Assembly: GCA_039621445.1 (NCBI GenBank)
Contig: CP154954.1
Coordinates: forward strand, 41,223,572 to 41,287,571
Source of the DNA: Euglena gracilis
Lineage: Eukaryota > Euglenida > Euglenophyceae > Euglenales
Reading direction: 5' to 3'
DNA length: 64,000 nt
Shown here: positions 50,327 through 62,158 of the stretch, in pieces
Position numbering within the stretch: position 1 is the stretch's first letter
Layout of the letters: the number at the start of each line of letters is the position of its first letter
Notes under the pieces: generated by a model
What the model was told of the DNA's origin: nothing
Seen by the model: only the letters and a program-made list of their open reading frames with translations
Databases searched by the model: none
Program-made: the position numbers and the translations under genes

Positions 50327-53300
50327 GCTGAATCTCTTCGCATTGACAATCAGAGCACTGGGCAGAAGTCACCTCACGGAACCAGCCAGCTGGTCCCTTC
50401 ACAAAGCTGGGTTTCAATTAAACAGTCAGATTCCCCTGCACAGCAACAGTTCCACACGAGCCACTGGTTAGTCAACAGGTCGGCCCTACAGGCCACGAGG
50501 ACCCGAAGGGTTGCCCCTGTCCGGGATGAAGCAGAGGCCACGGCGAAGACAGCCCCGCAGAACGGCCCCGAGAGGCCATCCCACAGGGTGATCGACCGTA
50601 ACTCCCACAACCCCCACGACAGGGCCTGCTGACTTGGCCTCTGGAGCCACCGTATCTTCCAAAGGTGCACGGCCAGTTTGCCGACTTCCCTTAGCTGCAT
50701 TTCGTCCGTGGACAAGCGACGTCTAGTCGAGGAGACCGGCTGCGGTGATGCAGTACGGACACAAGGGTCCTGAGGCACGAGAATCCTTCAGGCTGTTCAT
50801 TGGAACCAGTGACTGCCACTTTGCACACACTTTGACACGTTCGACTTTGTGTCGGATGTTGTAATCAGGACTGCCATCGGTGTGGAGACCACACCGCCTT
50901 GCTGAGCGAAGGGCATACACCACCATCTGTCATGCCGATCGATAGCCCGCGTGAGTCTGCATCAGGAGGAAACGAGAACTCCACAGGGGATTCACTGGTT
51001 CGATGCCTGGAGGGGCTGCCTTGGGGGTGTCGCCACCGACCCGAAGGGACCTCTAGCCCATGACAGTAGAATCTTGCTCGCACTTGCCTGTTTGCCATTC
51101 CTGCCCGATGCTCTGCTCCTCTCTCAGCTCCCCTGCAAGGGAATCCAACGACGGGGGCAGCTTGGTTGTTGCTCTCTCCAGTGGCATGCACACCACGTCG
51201 AGGCCCCACCACAGGGGTTGAGGTCAGGCAGATCGAGGCAGCTTTGGTTGTTCGGTGAACTTACCACTTGGCTCACGGTCGGTTGACCCACATTCAACGG
51301 CTGTTTGGTGTGGAAACCTGCTCCACTCCAGTCCTCAACCGCACACAGCGGGGTTGTGTTGCCACTCCTCTCCAGGTGGAGTACTCGCTACTACAACCAA
51401 GATCTGCTCTGGGCAACGCCTCAAGCCGGGATCAATCCCAACACGATCAGCTGTTGTCCATGCCCTTTCTACACAACGATGCTCTGCCTTGGCTGCCACA
51501 TCGATGGCAGACTGTAAGGGAGACACACTGACTTGGGCACCATCCATTTTCGGAGCTGCGCACTTCGGCAGGTGAGTTGTTACACATTCCTCAGCGGGTT
51601 CCAACCTTCATGGCCACCGACCTGCTATCCGTAGTAAGCAACATCCTTTGTGGGATCTGAGTATGAGCCAGCACTCGGGATCTGTAAGTCTGCTCTCGGA
51701 GCACCCCGCATCACCAGCACTGCTTACCAGTCATGGTCCACGTAGGATCCATTGTTCAACGACAGTCTTGCAACGACTCGTTCACTGGGATCGAACCACG
51801 AAGGGTCCGGGTAACAGTCGGGGGACAGCCTCGAGGCCACCGTTCTGCCATTGCCTTCCCCTCTGGAGCTGGGTTCTCTCTGCTTCACCCCAGAGGATCC
51901 GGGTCTGGCTTGGGGTGCCACCGACTCCCTTGGCCTGACCCCACGACACGTCACCAGCAACGTACAGCCAGTTGCAACTACGGGACGAACATGCTCAGAA
52001 GACGGGGAGAACTGCTGTTACACAGCCTCCTGTCGTGGCAAAGAAGCATGCCTGGGTTGTCCGCACCCATTCACAGTTCGAGGATAGGTTGAGGAGCTGG
52101 GCTCCCCAGGGTTGGCCTCTCATGCGTTGCTTTACCGGATGCAACCAGTCACATACAAGCTTTGCATCATTGGATCCCAGCTATCCTGAGGGAAACTTCG
52201 AAGGGAACCAGCTACTAGGTGGCTCGATTGGCCTTTCACCCCTATGCCGCACTCAGGCTACACAATTTGCACGTCAGAACAGCGACCGGCTTCCACCACA
52301 GTTTCCCATGGCTTCACCGTAGAACGGTATAGTTCACCACCTTTCGGGTCCCAAGGACCTTGCAAGCACTCGAAACCCTGTCCACTGGACTTCGGGTCCG
52401 GTCGTTCCATGCAGAGACTAGCCCCATCTGGAAGGATAGTTGCCTTCACCACGCCTCAGAAGAGGTTTTGGATCAGCCATCCGACTGGCAAGCTCCTTAG
52501 ACTCCTTGGTCCGTGTTTCGAGACGGGCAGAGAGCAGCACTGCAAGGAGGGGTGCCAAGCTCTGCTGCCAATTTCTCACTGGGGTCAGGCTGGGGGACGG
52601 TGCAGCCAGCAAGGGGACCACCGTCAGAACGGTGCAGCCCCCGGTGCAGCCAAGCACACCCCGAATCCAGCCCAACCACCAGCGACCGACATGTCCGAAG
52701 ACACACCGGGATCGAGGACAAGCAGCAACAACCATCGACCGGCATCGAACACCCGATGCAACAGGGCAGTGGTGTGGGAGGCCTCTGGCACACTCTGCTT
52801 GGAGACCGTTCAGCCACACAACAAGACCACCGTTGACCGGGGTCGGTCCGTCACGATTCCCACACTTGGTTGAATGTCTCACTCGCAAACTCCAGGTCCT
52901 GGCAGGCGGAGCTGCCACCACGGGGCTGCCACGATAGTCATCCCTGTCCGGAGACAGGGGCTCGGTGGCCAGCCCTGGGCTGACCCAGAGACGCTTGGTC
53001 AGATCTAGAACGATACAGCACTGCACACCACCGATCCTGTTGCGGCTTCAGGGACTTTTAACCCTCTTCGCGGAGTTCTTTGCATCCTTCGATCACTCTA
53101 CTTGTGCACTATCGGTCCCAGGTCTGTATGCCACCTTGTGACGGATACACGTCACTCTTCAAACTGCAGTCCCAAGCCACTCTACTCGGGGATACAGCCA
53201 GCCACATCCCAGTGATCCCAGCACACGGTTCAGCCATACGGGACAGTCTCCCTGTTTCGTGGGTCCATTCCAGGACTCTTCTTGGTACTGGGAAGCACCG

Positions 53301-53545
53301 AGACACAGCCAACTGCTCCATAGCCCACAGGGTTTGCTGGATTCCAACGAAAGCCGATCGAGATGCACCACAACCCAGGCACCACACAGGTGACCTAAAG
53401 TCGGGGTCCTCGAGTCAGGAAGCCCATTTTCAGGAAGAGCCGTGGGTCCTGCTCGTTCATTCGCCATTACTGCAGCAATCGAGGTTGCTTGCTGTTCCTC
53501 CACTGAGTGATATGCTTAAGTTCGGTGGGTCATTCCATGTGCGCC
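49040..53545 (-). rRNA. LSU (28S-type) rRNA, with extra spacer-like segments
   Basis: The 5' region (complement of ATATGCTTAAGTTC) is at 53503-53530. The domain V core (complement of GGTAGCCAAATGCCTCGTC and GGGTAAACGGCGGGAG) is at 50245-50325, the ATACCACTACCTTCACC segment at 49888-49925, CCACAGGGATAACTGGCTTG at about 49493-49515, and the sarcin-ricin loop AGTACGAGAGGAACC at 49143-49158. After it GAAGCTACCAAG lies near 49085. The span is about 4.5 kb against about 3.4 kb in yeast. The 3' end is at lower coordinates and not precisely located; sequence to about 48.7 kb may be LSU. Confidence 0.9.
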
Positions 53546-53909
53546 AGGTCACACGACCAGTTGTAGGCAGAGGGTCACTGGGACCTTGCCTGTTGACTGC
53601 CCATCTCTGGGCCGAGGGACCGACAGTGGTTCGAGGCAGATGCATCGTTGCTTGGGAGAGCCACAAGTTTCAGCCATCGGTTACTGGGGCAGGAGCCGGA
53701 GGCCCCTGCACCTCGACCGTGCCACACCTCCGTTGCATCGGTCGATCGATCCACTCGGACAGCCAACAATCAACACACCGGCAATGGCATCGACCTGGCA
53801 GGGCCAGGCAACACCACCACCGATCATCGGAGCACCACTTGGGGAGAGGGGATCATTGCCAGCAATGGATCCACCTGCTCCCGTCCATCCAACACTGGCG
53901 CACAGGCAG
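53546..53909 (-). other. ITS2-like spacer between 5.8S and LSU
   Basis: No conserved rRNA words. It lies between the recognised 5.8S and the LSU 5' region. Confidence 0.55.
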
Positions 53910-54055
53910 CTCGGGGGGGAACCCCTTGCTGGCCAGTTGCGTTCGAAGCTGTTCCTTTGTCCAGATCACAAGACTCTGCGTATCACCGAACGTATCGCAA
54001 GGCTGCTGTGTCCTTCCTCAGAACCTGGGCCAAGACATCCACCACAACAGGTAAG
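53910..54055 (-). rRNA. 5.8S rRNA
   Basis: In transcript sense: GGATGTCTTGGCCC near 54040, AAGGACACAGCAGCCTTGCG at about 54000, then GTGATACGCAGAGTCTTGTGATC and CGAACGCAACT near 53940. These are the recognised 5.8S landmarks in order and spacing. The exact ends are estimated. Confidence 0.82.
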
Positions 54056-54154
54056 CTCTTTGCCAGACGACTCCTTCGACCGTGACTTCATCGGAGGGTT
54101 GGTCAGACCCTCTCTCACCCAGCCTCGGGTTTGACCCCTTGGCTGGGTTCGACA

Positions 54155-54365
54155 GCAACGTTCAACGGATTTGGTCTCTGTTTCAAGCCTTTCCACCGAT
54201 GGACTGCCATCAACAGCTGGGCCTCCGGTGAAGAGTCCACCTCCACCATCCTTGGCCACGATTCAACGGTTTGGTCTCTGTTTGCACAGCTTTGCCACCA
54301 CTTGAATGCCAATTCAACAGCTGGGCCGTCGGTGGGAGTCCATCCCCACCGATCCTTGGCCACGA
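54155..54365. repeat. Two tandem copies of an approximately 100-bp spacer unit
   Basis: Each copy has TTCAACGG.TTTGGTCTCTGTTT, CAACAGCTGGGCC and ATCCTTGGCCACGA. They lie immediately upstream of the 5.8S gene in its transcription sense. Confidence 0.8.
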
Positions 54366-54479
54366 AATCCGGCCCCTTGGCTGACCCCTGCCTGGTCGTT
54401 GGCCAAGGACTCCGGTGGCAGACCGACCCGTCTGCCCAGGGTTGTGCCCCCTTCCGATTTCTCGGACCTCCGGAGGTGA

Positions 54480-54780
54480 CTCCGGAGGGGGGGGGTCCCC
54501 TATGTATTAGTCTCCGCGCAGACACCGAGCCGCCTGAGAAAAGTGTAGTACTCCGACTCTGACAAATTCCGGATCGGATTCCCTGATACAGTACTACTGT
54601 ATCAGTCTATCAGGGAAAAGCCGTTCAGCGAAGCCGATAGTATCGGCACTTCGGGTCCCAGCCACCCGGACTTCGTCAGCACTTCGGCAGCACTGCAAAT
54701 CCGAAATCCCGACACTCCACCGGGGATTCCGAAAATGCATAAGTCGAAAACGACTGCACTTTCTCAGGGGAACACGGTCA
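54480..54780. repeat. rDNA spacer block with hairpin (copy 2)
   Basis: A second copy of the 47830-48100 block: G-run and TCCCCTATG, palindrome CCCTGATACAGTAC/TACTGTATCAG with a 7-nt insertion at 54580-54616, then CAGCGAAGCCGATAGTATCG and GCACTTCGGG. It lies upstream of 5.8S, where SSU 3' end and ITS1 would be expected. Confidence 0.78.
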
Positions 54781-55031
54781 GCATCCCAAATCCCCCGTTC
54801 CCACACTGCTCCGGGATGGTTGACCCCAGCCAAGACCAGCACAACAACACCGTTCCGAGGTCGAGGAGAGCCCTCGGTGTGGCTCATTTTGCTGCCCAGT
54901 GGCCTTTTTCCAAAACTGGAAAATGTGTTGGATATGACCCAGCTTGAAAGGTTTTGCTTGAAACTGCTGATTTATTTCTATGCAGTCGCTGATCATTCTC
55001 CATTTGGTTGTTCCCCCTTCTGGCTTTGAAA

Positions 55032-55619
55032 TTAAAAACCATGGGATAAAGTGCTGGATTTCTGAATCCCAAACTCGGTCACTGACCCAGTTTTTTCGTA
55101 ATCCAGCAGAATTTTTCTGCCTGGTTCAGGTCCAGGTTGGTTCTGGGTTTTGGGTGATGAAATGGTTGGGGGGGTGTTGTGGACCTGTCCTGCCCCTTCC
55201 ACTGGGTATTTGTTTGTAGAAACGGCCACCCTGGCCTTGGTATTGTTGGCCACCCTGGTCTTTGTTCCATCGGCCACCATGGCCATTGCTGTTGTGGCCG
55301 CCATGGCCCAGCTTGCTGCTGTGCCCTCCATGGCCAAGCTTGAACAAGCATTGGTGTAACTGGGATATGGGCCTCCATGGCCCTTGCCGTAGTGGCATGA
55401 CAGCTGTCTTGGCTTTTGTGTCCTTCGGGTTTTTCTGACCACTGTCTGCCAAAGTCTGTGGCTGTCACTGGGTGGGTTTTTAGAAACTTTTTCTGGGGGG
55501 GATGGGACAGCCACGGATCGCCACGGTTGCACTGCGCCGTCAGGTCGTCCAGCTGTAGCGGCAGCCACTTCTTGTTGTTCAGTGATGCTCTTTTTCGTGT
55601 TGGCAATTGCATTTTTCAT
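55032..55619 (-). CDS. Second copy of the DIRS-like gag ORF
   Basis: Same predicted 195-residue protein as 37851-38438. Here the element is cut off at 54887, so only ORF1, a stub of RT and one terminal repeat (about 55919-55987) remain. Confidence 0.45.
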   Translation of the reverse strand: MKNAIANTKKSITEQQEVAAATAGRPDGAVQPWRSVAVPSPPEKVSKNPPSDSHRLWQTVVRKTRRTQKPRQLSCHYGKGHGGPYPSYTNACSSLAMEGTAASWAMAATTAMAMVADGTKTRVANNTKARVAVSTNKYPVEGAGQVHNTPPTISSPKTQNQPGPEPGRKILLDYEKTGSVTEFGIQKSSTLSHGF

Positions 55620-55987
55620 TGAAGTCTTGAAATTGTCAACAATTTCTGATTTTATATTCTCTACGAGCGTCAGCTTCCGGATAACTTGATTGACTTGACT
55701 CTTTCAAATTCAATTGTCAAGGCTTGAATTGAAGTTCCTTTCTTCTGGGTGTCGAAGGGCAAATTAAGAATCAGCCAACTCTGACGAAAAAAAAGGCACT
55801 AAGCGGGACCTCCTAACACAGCGCAACGAGCAATCCGAACGACACCGCCGGCGAGCAAGGCAAAGTGCGGAGCCCGAGGTATCAATCACACAACACCGCC
55901 GGCGAGCAAGGCATGGCCTCGCACGGTCTTTGTGCTTCGCCCTCGGTGTCCCTTCCTCCCTGGTCGGTATTCCTCGAGGGAGTACGA

Positions 55988-58900
55988 TTCCGGGTCCATT
56001 TCATGGGTCGGTTTTTGGAAAGCCCGAGGGGGGGGTCTCATTCATGGCGGGCCCTTTTCATGGTTTTTTGATGGAAAAGCTTTCGCCCCTCCAAAATGTC
56101 CAAAAATGCCCCACAAAATACCATTTGTTGAGAAGCTCGGCGCTTCGCGCCTGACATGTAGGATAAAAATATACTGAATTGTGCGAAAGCTGTCTCAAAA
56201 CGGCAGATTTGCTTACCAAATTTACAAAAATGTGCCATTTTCCAAAACTCTTGCAATTCGCGCTGGATGGGGGGGTCATAAATAAGGTGGTGCATGTCAT
56301 GTATTTTTTTGCTCGGACCGGCGAGGGGGTTTTGGGGGGGCGTTGATTTTTTTGGGGGGTTACCAAAACAGGTGGCGGTCCGCTGTGTAAAGAAAAATTG
56401 GCGCCTACTCCCACCCCACTGACAAACACGCTGCTCGCCCCCCCCCAATTTTTGCGCAGCAGATATAATAATAAGGTGGTTCGGGTTCCTAACCCTAATC
56501 CCCCTCTGTTTTATTCCCCGCAAAAAAAAATCCTAGACTCACTCTCATTATTGGTCTTACCCTTCTTTTTGGAAGGGGGAAAATGAAAGCTGCTAGGGAC
56601 GTTTATTTCCGGACGCAAAGAGAACCCAAAAGAGCCCAAAAGCACTTTTTCTTGGGAATGGCGTTTTGACAAAACCTGATGAAAATTGTTCATATTGGGG
56701 TTTCGGACTGATTTTTTGGGGGTCGGATTCTCACTATAAATTCCGCGGTCAATACATCCGTGGTATACAGGGTGGATTGGGGTCCCCCCAACTCACCCGT
56801 AGGCCCACCAAACAAACTGGGGACTAGAAACCCTGGTTTTTTTTATTTGCAGTTAAATTTTAAGATGATTTTCGCGTTAATGCTGAGAATTTTTGTGGAC
56901 AGTGCTTTTGGCGTCCTCATCCAAAGGGGTTTCCTTGCGCAGGGTATATCGTCAACCCGGAAGTTCCCCCACTCTCCCAAATCAGGAACTGCAGGCTTTG
57001 GGAAAGTTGGGAGGGGGTCGTTTCTGAAAATAGTGCTCGTGTGAAGATTTTTTGAGGGCACCTAGAGGCAGGCTTTTGTTTAAGGACCCCGGGGGGCACT
57101 GGCTAGCAAATCGGCTCAACGCTGGAATATAGTGGACTAGCTAGACCTAGGGGGGGTCTAGCGAGTCCACTATATCCACCGTCTTTTTCCACTATATCCA
57201 CCACAGTTTTTCCAGTTCCCTCGAACTGGAAACACTTTTTACTGTGCGCCGGAGGGGAAATGAGGTTTTTAATAGGTTGAACCTGAGTTTTTCCCAAAAA
57301 AAATTTCCAAAAAAATGGCCATTTTTGGGGGTCCCAAAAATTTCAGCGCTGGGCCCCGGGGGGGGGGGGGGGGGGGGGGGGGTTCCGCGCCAGAGGCGCC
57401 GGGCATACCTTTTCGGCAAAAAGCGCCGAATTTTTTTGGAAATTGCCTTTAACAGGCCCGATTTTGGGGTGCCCCCCCCCCCTGGACCATCCAATGGGGC
57501 ATTAGAAGACTGGACCACTGACAGCTTCCACTGACACTTGGGGTATTTTTGTGGATTTCGTGAAAACTGATTTTTGCTTTTTTTTCCTTATTGTGTCATT
57601 CTTGGGGGGACCTGTGTTGCATGACGTTTTCTTTCGTTGGAGAAAATGATTTTCCCATGTCTCTGGCCAACATAATTTCGAACACCCTGGTTGGGTGGGG
57701 GACCCCCCCCTGGGGGTCTTAAAAAGAAACCTGAACCCCACCCTTCTTGAATGCCGACAACGCCCACCATTGAGAAAAAGCCCGCCAAAATCAGGGGGAG
57801 TGATCCAATCAGGGTTTTTTTTAAGACCGGGGCCCCCACCCACCCACCCCCCTGGGGGGGGCCCCCCCGGGGGGGGGGGAGGGGGTCCCGGTGGACCCAC
57901 AAAAAATGGCCGAAAAATCGCGAAAAGTGCTAAAAAATAGAATTTTTTCGGCGCCTGCACTTTCCCCGAAAGGACAAAAAACCTGCGAAAAATGCCAAAA
58001 ATAGCACTTATTTCAAAAAAAATTCGGCGCCGAAAAGTTGGTTCTGGGGGGACTTCCCCCCCAGAACCAACCCCCCGGGGGGGGGGGGGGGGGGGGTTGG
58101 GCGGGTCCCCCCACCCTTCCCCCCCCCCAGGGGTCCACAACTTAAAAAAAGCCCCTGATTTGGACAAACAAAATTGTGCCAATGTGCAGCTGTGGCGACA
58201 AATTTGCAGCACGAAAAGCTTTTCGTTGGACAGCCCCGGTGTCCAGCTTAAACCCTCCAAAAAAACATTACAATTCTTCCACACACTTGGACACAGGGTT
58301 CAATGGCACTTGCTCTTATCAAAAGTTTAAAAGTTTGGGATAATGGTGTGTATTTCACATTGAAGATACCTGACATTTTTCATTTATTTATCATAGTTTT
58401 TATTAATCATATTTCCTTTAATTTTTGTTAATATTATTAAACAAAAAAAACTGCGTGCGGTGCGATACAGCAACAACAACGCAGCGACACGTTGTTTGGA
58501 CCTTTGGGGCATGAATTCCTTGTTGGCAACCAGGATGAATTCAAGCAACCTGGGGGGGGGGGGGGGGCCGGGGACAAAAAAAAATGCTGTTCTGCCAAAA
58601 ATGCCAAAAATGCTGTTCTGGGCTTCCTGACGGGGGGGGGGGGGGGTCGACCCCCCCATCCACCATCCACCATGGCACCGCCCAAAGGAAACTCCCTTCC
58701 AAAGGCGCTGAAAGAACCCTAACCCTAAAATTGGCGCCTCCAAAAGCACAAGCAGGGGTGGTGGGGCCCCACCCACCTCCCATGGGATTGGGGGGATTAC
58801 CACACAGCTGGTGCCTTGGGCTCCGGAATGGCCTTGGCCGAGTGCCCAAGCACTCCCCCCCAGGTCAGAAAACCACTCAACAGGCACAAACACATCACAA

Positions 58901-61302
58901 CAAAAAGTTGCCGATAAACCAAGGATCCCTGTTTTTTTTACCCCATTGATGAAAGGCCACAAAGACTGGAGAAATTTTGGGGCAAAGACTGACCAGTGGT
59001 GTTTGCTTCTTTGAGTCCATTTGGAATGTGAAATAATTCCGTGTTCACAGACCATTTTTGGGAATGATGCTGGAGCTGACAAAAGCACCAAAAAGCCCCC
59101 CCCCCCAAAGGCCCATGTGGTGTTGCGTTGTGGATGTGGATACGGATCGGCTCACTTGCGGCCTGGAGGCCAGGCGGGCTGTTGGAGTCAACCATATTGG
59201 GGGGGGGGGGGGGCAGCATCAACCCTTCCCCCATTTTGAACCCCTATGCGAAACACCCGTTTGCTTGAGCGGCCGAAGGGGCGGGGTTGACAAAAGAACT
59301 GCCCTCGGGGCGGTTTTGGGGCATTGTGGCCCCAAAAAAACCAAATCCTGTCGCATATTTTTTAGGAGGGTGACCAATGCTCCAAAAATGCCATACTCGA
59401 TGAATTTTGGCATTTTGACAAAGTTTTGGCTCAGGTTTGTTTGGGGGATTTCGATCCATGGTCGATGACCCCCTCCAGCTCGTTTTTATTCGCCAGTGCG
59501 GGGGGAGTTGTGAAGCGTCCAAATAAAAGCTTTCCTGGCAGGTTGTGAGAAGCGGGATGCTTTTTTTAAATGTGTTAGGGGGCTCAGGCCCCCCAAAACA
59601 CGATGCGGAAAATATGCAAAGGGACTGAATATGCAAAACAGACAAACAAACCAGCATGCAGGTCAGGGCATGCATGTCAGCAGGGAAACTCCCAAAAACT
59701 AAACCCACCAGACCACCTTCACCCCCTTTTAAAAAAGGCTGTCCCACAAGAACATGTTATAGTCATCATAAGCCCCAGAGAATATGCATGCAACGTGCAC
59801 ACAACGCACAACACACACGCACACCCACCCACACCTCCACCCACCCACAAACTGACACACACACACCCCCCCCCACCCCCCCCCCCCCCACACACAACTG
59901 CTATTTGCAATCCAAAAGCCCAGCCCGGCCCAGGGTGGCTGACAGCCGCCCCCGTCATGGGCCCAAGCAAAAACAAAGGCAAACGGCAGAGGGGGCAATG
60001 TTGGAAAGATTGTGGGGGTCATCCAATCGGGGGGGGATTGGGGTTGGGGGGAACTCAATCCCAACAATGATTTTTAAAATAACTCTGCTCACACACGACG
60101 CTCTGACACTGCACCCACACCGCACCTTCGCCACCCACCCCATGGCCAGGCCACCTGGGCGTTGCACAATGCCGCTGTCGCCGCCATCAAAACCAACGCA
60201 ACGGCATCCACCTCCCCGTCTGGGGGCCACCCCCGCACATGACTAACCTCTCGGCACTGCAGTGGACCGGGGCCGGGACAGGCTGGCCCGGGGCCTCACA
60301 CACACCCCTTGCCACAGCAGTGCCGAGGGCAACACGGAGCGAATGCGGCGGAACGCAACGTCCCCTGTGAGGAAGGAACGCAAAAAAATACAACTTGTGA
60401 AAGGCAAAAATGCAAAATTCCTCGGGCGCTCCCAGGGGCACCCTGGGCTCCAGCATGCACCCCATGGAACCCCCAGTTCCGGGCACTGGTGGGTGGGTGG
60501 GCCACCCCAAGGGTCTTACAAGGCCTGGGTTTAAGCTGGAGGGAGCGGTGGTTTTCTCTTGAGCAGGGGGGGGGTAGATTCCTTTAGGAGCTCCCCAGGG
60601 TTGTACGCAGGCTCATTTCTAAGACAACCCACCTTAAAAACTCAGCCCCCACCCACCCAGCCCAGTGCGGGACCCCCCCCCCCCCACTGGGAGGGTCCCA
60701 GGCTGGAGGCCTGAGCAGCCCCACGGGGGGGGGGTGCTGGGGACAGTCCCCCATAGCACCCCATCCTGACCCGGGGGGGGGGGGTCCAGCCCCAGTCTTC
60801 TGACTTAAAAAGAAGACTGGGGGTACGCTTTTCTGCTGGAGAAGACATAAAACACGTTGACCTCCTCTGAAAAATTACTTTCACTTTGCACAAGGTTTGT
60901 TTGCAATACATGTTTTGGACAATTGTTGGATGAACAAAAAATGTCTTAACCAAAAACGCCACACCAAAACAAAAGTGCACATTTACAAAATGCCACGGTT
61001 GGTTCACCCAGGTTCAATGCTGTAATTGTGAGTTTGGTCCCAAAATGTGTTGTATGCACATGTCTGTCCAAACACACTCCAAGAGAAATTCAGGGGGGAA
61101 ATGGCCAAAAAAGCCATATTTTGGGGGAAACCGGTTGACATGAGGTCTGGTTTTGTTGCTCCATCGTGAAGACTGCCAAACCCTCAAAAAATGGGTTCTG
61201 CAAATACGACCCCATTCGAAACCCAATTCAGCCTTTTGCCAGCCCTTGGGCAGGCGAGAGATCCCAAAGCAGAGGACCTTGACGAGAAAAAAAAGGAAAA
61301 AT
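55988..61302. other. Non-coding body of copy B
   Basis: Same content as 38807-44333 minus the 255-bp deletion; it includes the truncated CAGGCTTTTGTTTAAGG element at 57070. No supported gene. Confidence 0.6.
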
Positions 61303-61429
61303 ACAACCCACTCTGAACAACCCAATCCCATCTTATTCCTTTCAAATTATGGACCAGAGTGCACTGCCAACACGTAATTCAGGATTCACATTCTGAAAGG
61401 CCACCACTCCAGAGACGGCATTGCCAAAC

Positions 61430-61610
61430 CTTCAACACACCCGTCCTTCGGTTGCAGGTGCTGCACCTTCTTGTTGGGGAACACCTGGAAGACCTTCCCG
61501 ATTCCCACGGGCTTGGCACCCAGGGCCGGGACAGCTCTTGCCGGCGAAAGAAGAGCATGTCCTGCCCCCATCTCCGCCGTGTCACCTGGGAATGGGGGGA
61601 TGGATGTGGG
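61430..61610 (-). other. Possible exon of an unidentified gene
   Basis: An open minus-strand stretch reads ALGAKPVGIGKVFQVFPNKK. It follows CTGTCCCGG and precedes GTGCAGCAC, which resemble nonconventional intron ends. An alternative frame after a CAG acceptor is also open. No family recognised. Confidence 0.22.
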
Positions 61611-61954
61611 AACACCTGCGAGGGGATGAGGTTTTCCCCCTCAGTCCAGCCCGCTTTGCCGGGTTGGTCCCCAGCGGAGTATTTCAGTGGACCCTGAGGG
61701 TGGGTCCACAGCCCGGTTGGGGGCTCCTGGCTGGAAATAATGCAGGCAGGCTTGGCTGGACCCCCCTTGGGGAAATGGAATGGAGGGGGGCGAATGCGGG
61801 AACCCGTGTGAACGGGGGATGGAGGGACACCACAACCAAAACCGCATACAAACACGTGCAAATAACCCCCCACGCTCCATTGCCAACCATTCCTAACTTC
61901 TCAAAAAACCAAATCGCCATTTTTGTGAAATGCAATCAGTTGCAAAAATGCAAA

Positions 61955-62158
61955 AAAATTTCGGCGCGAAGCGCCGGAGGAAAAAATTGACCCTTTTTGG
62001 GGGGGTCAATTTTTGCCCCCCCCAGGGTCGGTCCGGACCCCCCTTGCAGGTGGGGGGGGGGTGGTCCGGCCCCCCCCCTGCGGGCCGGGAGGGGGGGGGG
62101 GTGGGGGGGGACACCCCCCCCACCTAAACCATGTACGCCCTCCTTATATCGAACCCTG
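61955..62158. mobile_element. Partial copy of the 33623 MITE, inverted relative to its left half
   Basis: It contains the complement of the left half of the 33.6-kb element: hairpin GGCGCGAAGCGCC, GACCCCCCTTGCAGG, and the terminal CCTTATATCGAACCCTG ending at 62158. The other end is missing. Confidence 0.85.

Larger units (their letters stand above)
54887..61302. repeat. Direct segmental duplication, copy B (6.4 kb)
   Basis: Near-identical to copy A. It starts abruptly inside RT of the DIRS-like element, directly against rDNA spacer, and runs into unique DNA at 61303. It lacks 40750-41004 of copy A (junction at 57958/57959), with the loss beginning in a GCGCCTGC motif. Confidence 0.95.

Noticed and set aside
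44640-54560. Many plus- and minus-strand open frames of 60-320 codons
   Set aside because: They overlap conserved rRNA or rDNA spacer sequence and show no protein motif.
37706-61302. Reading the two 6.5-kb direct copies as LTRs of a giant retroelement with rDNA cargo
   Set aside because: The copies begin inside another element's RT gene, have no terminal TG/CA or flanking TSD, and their content is unrelated repeats.
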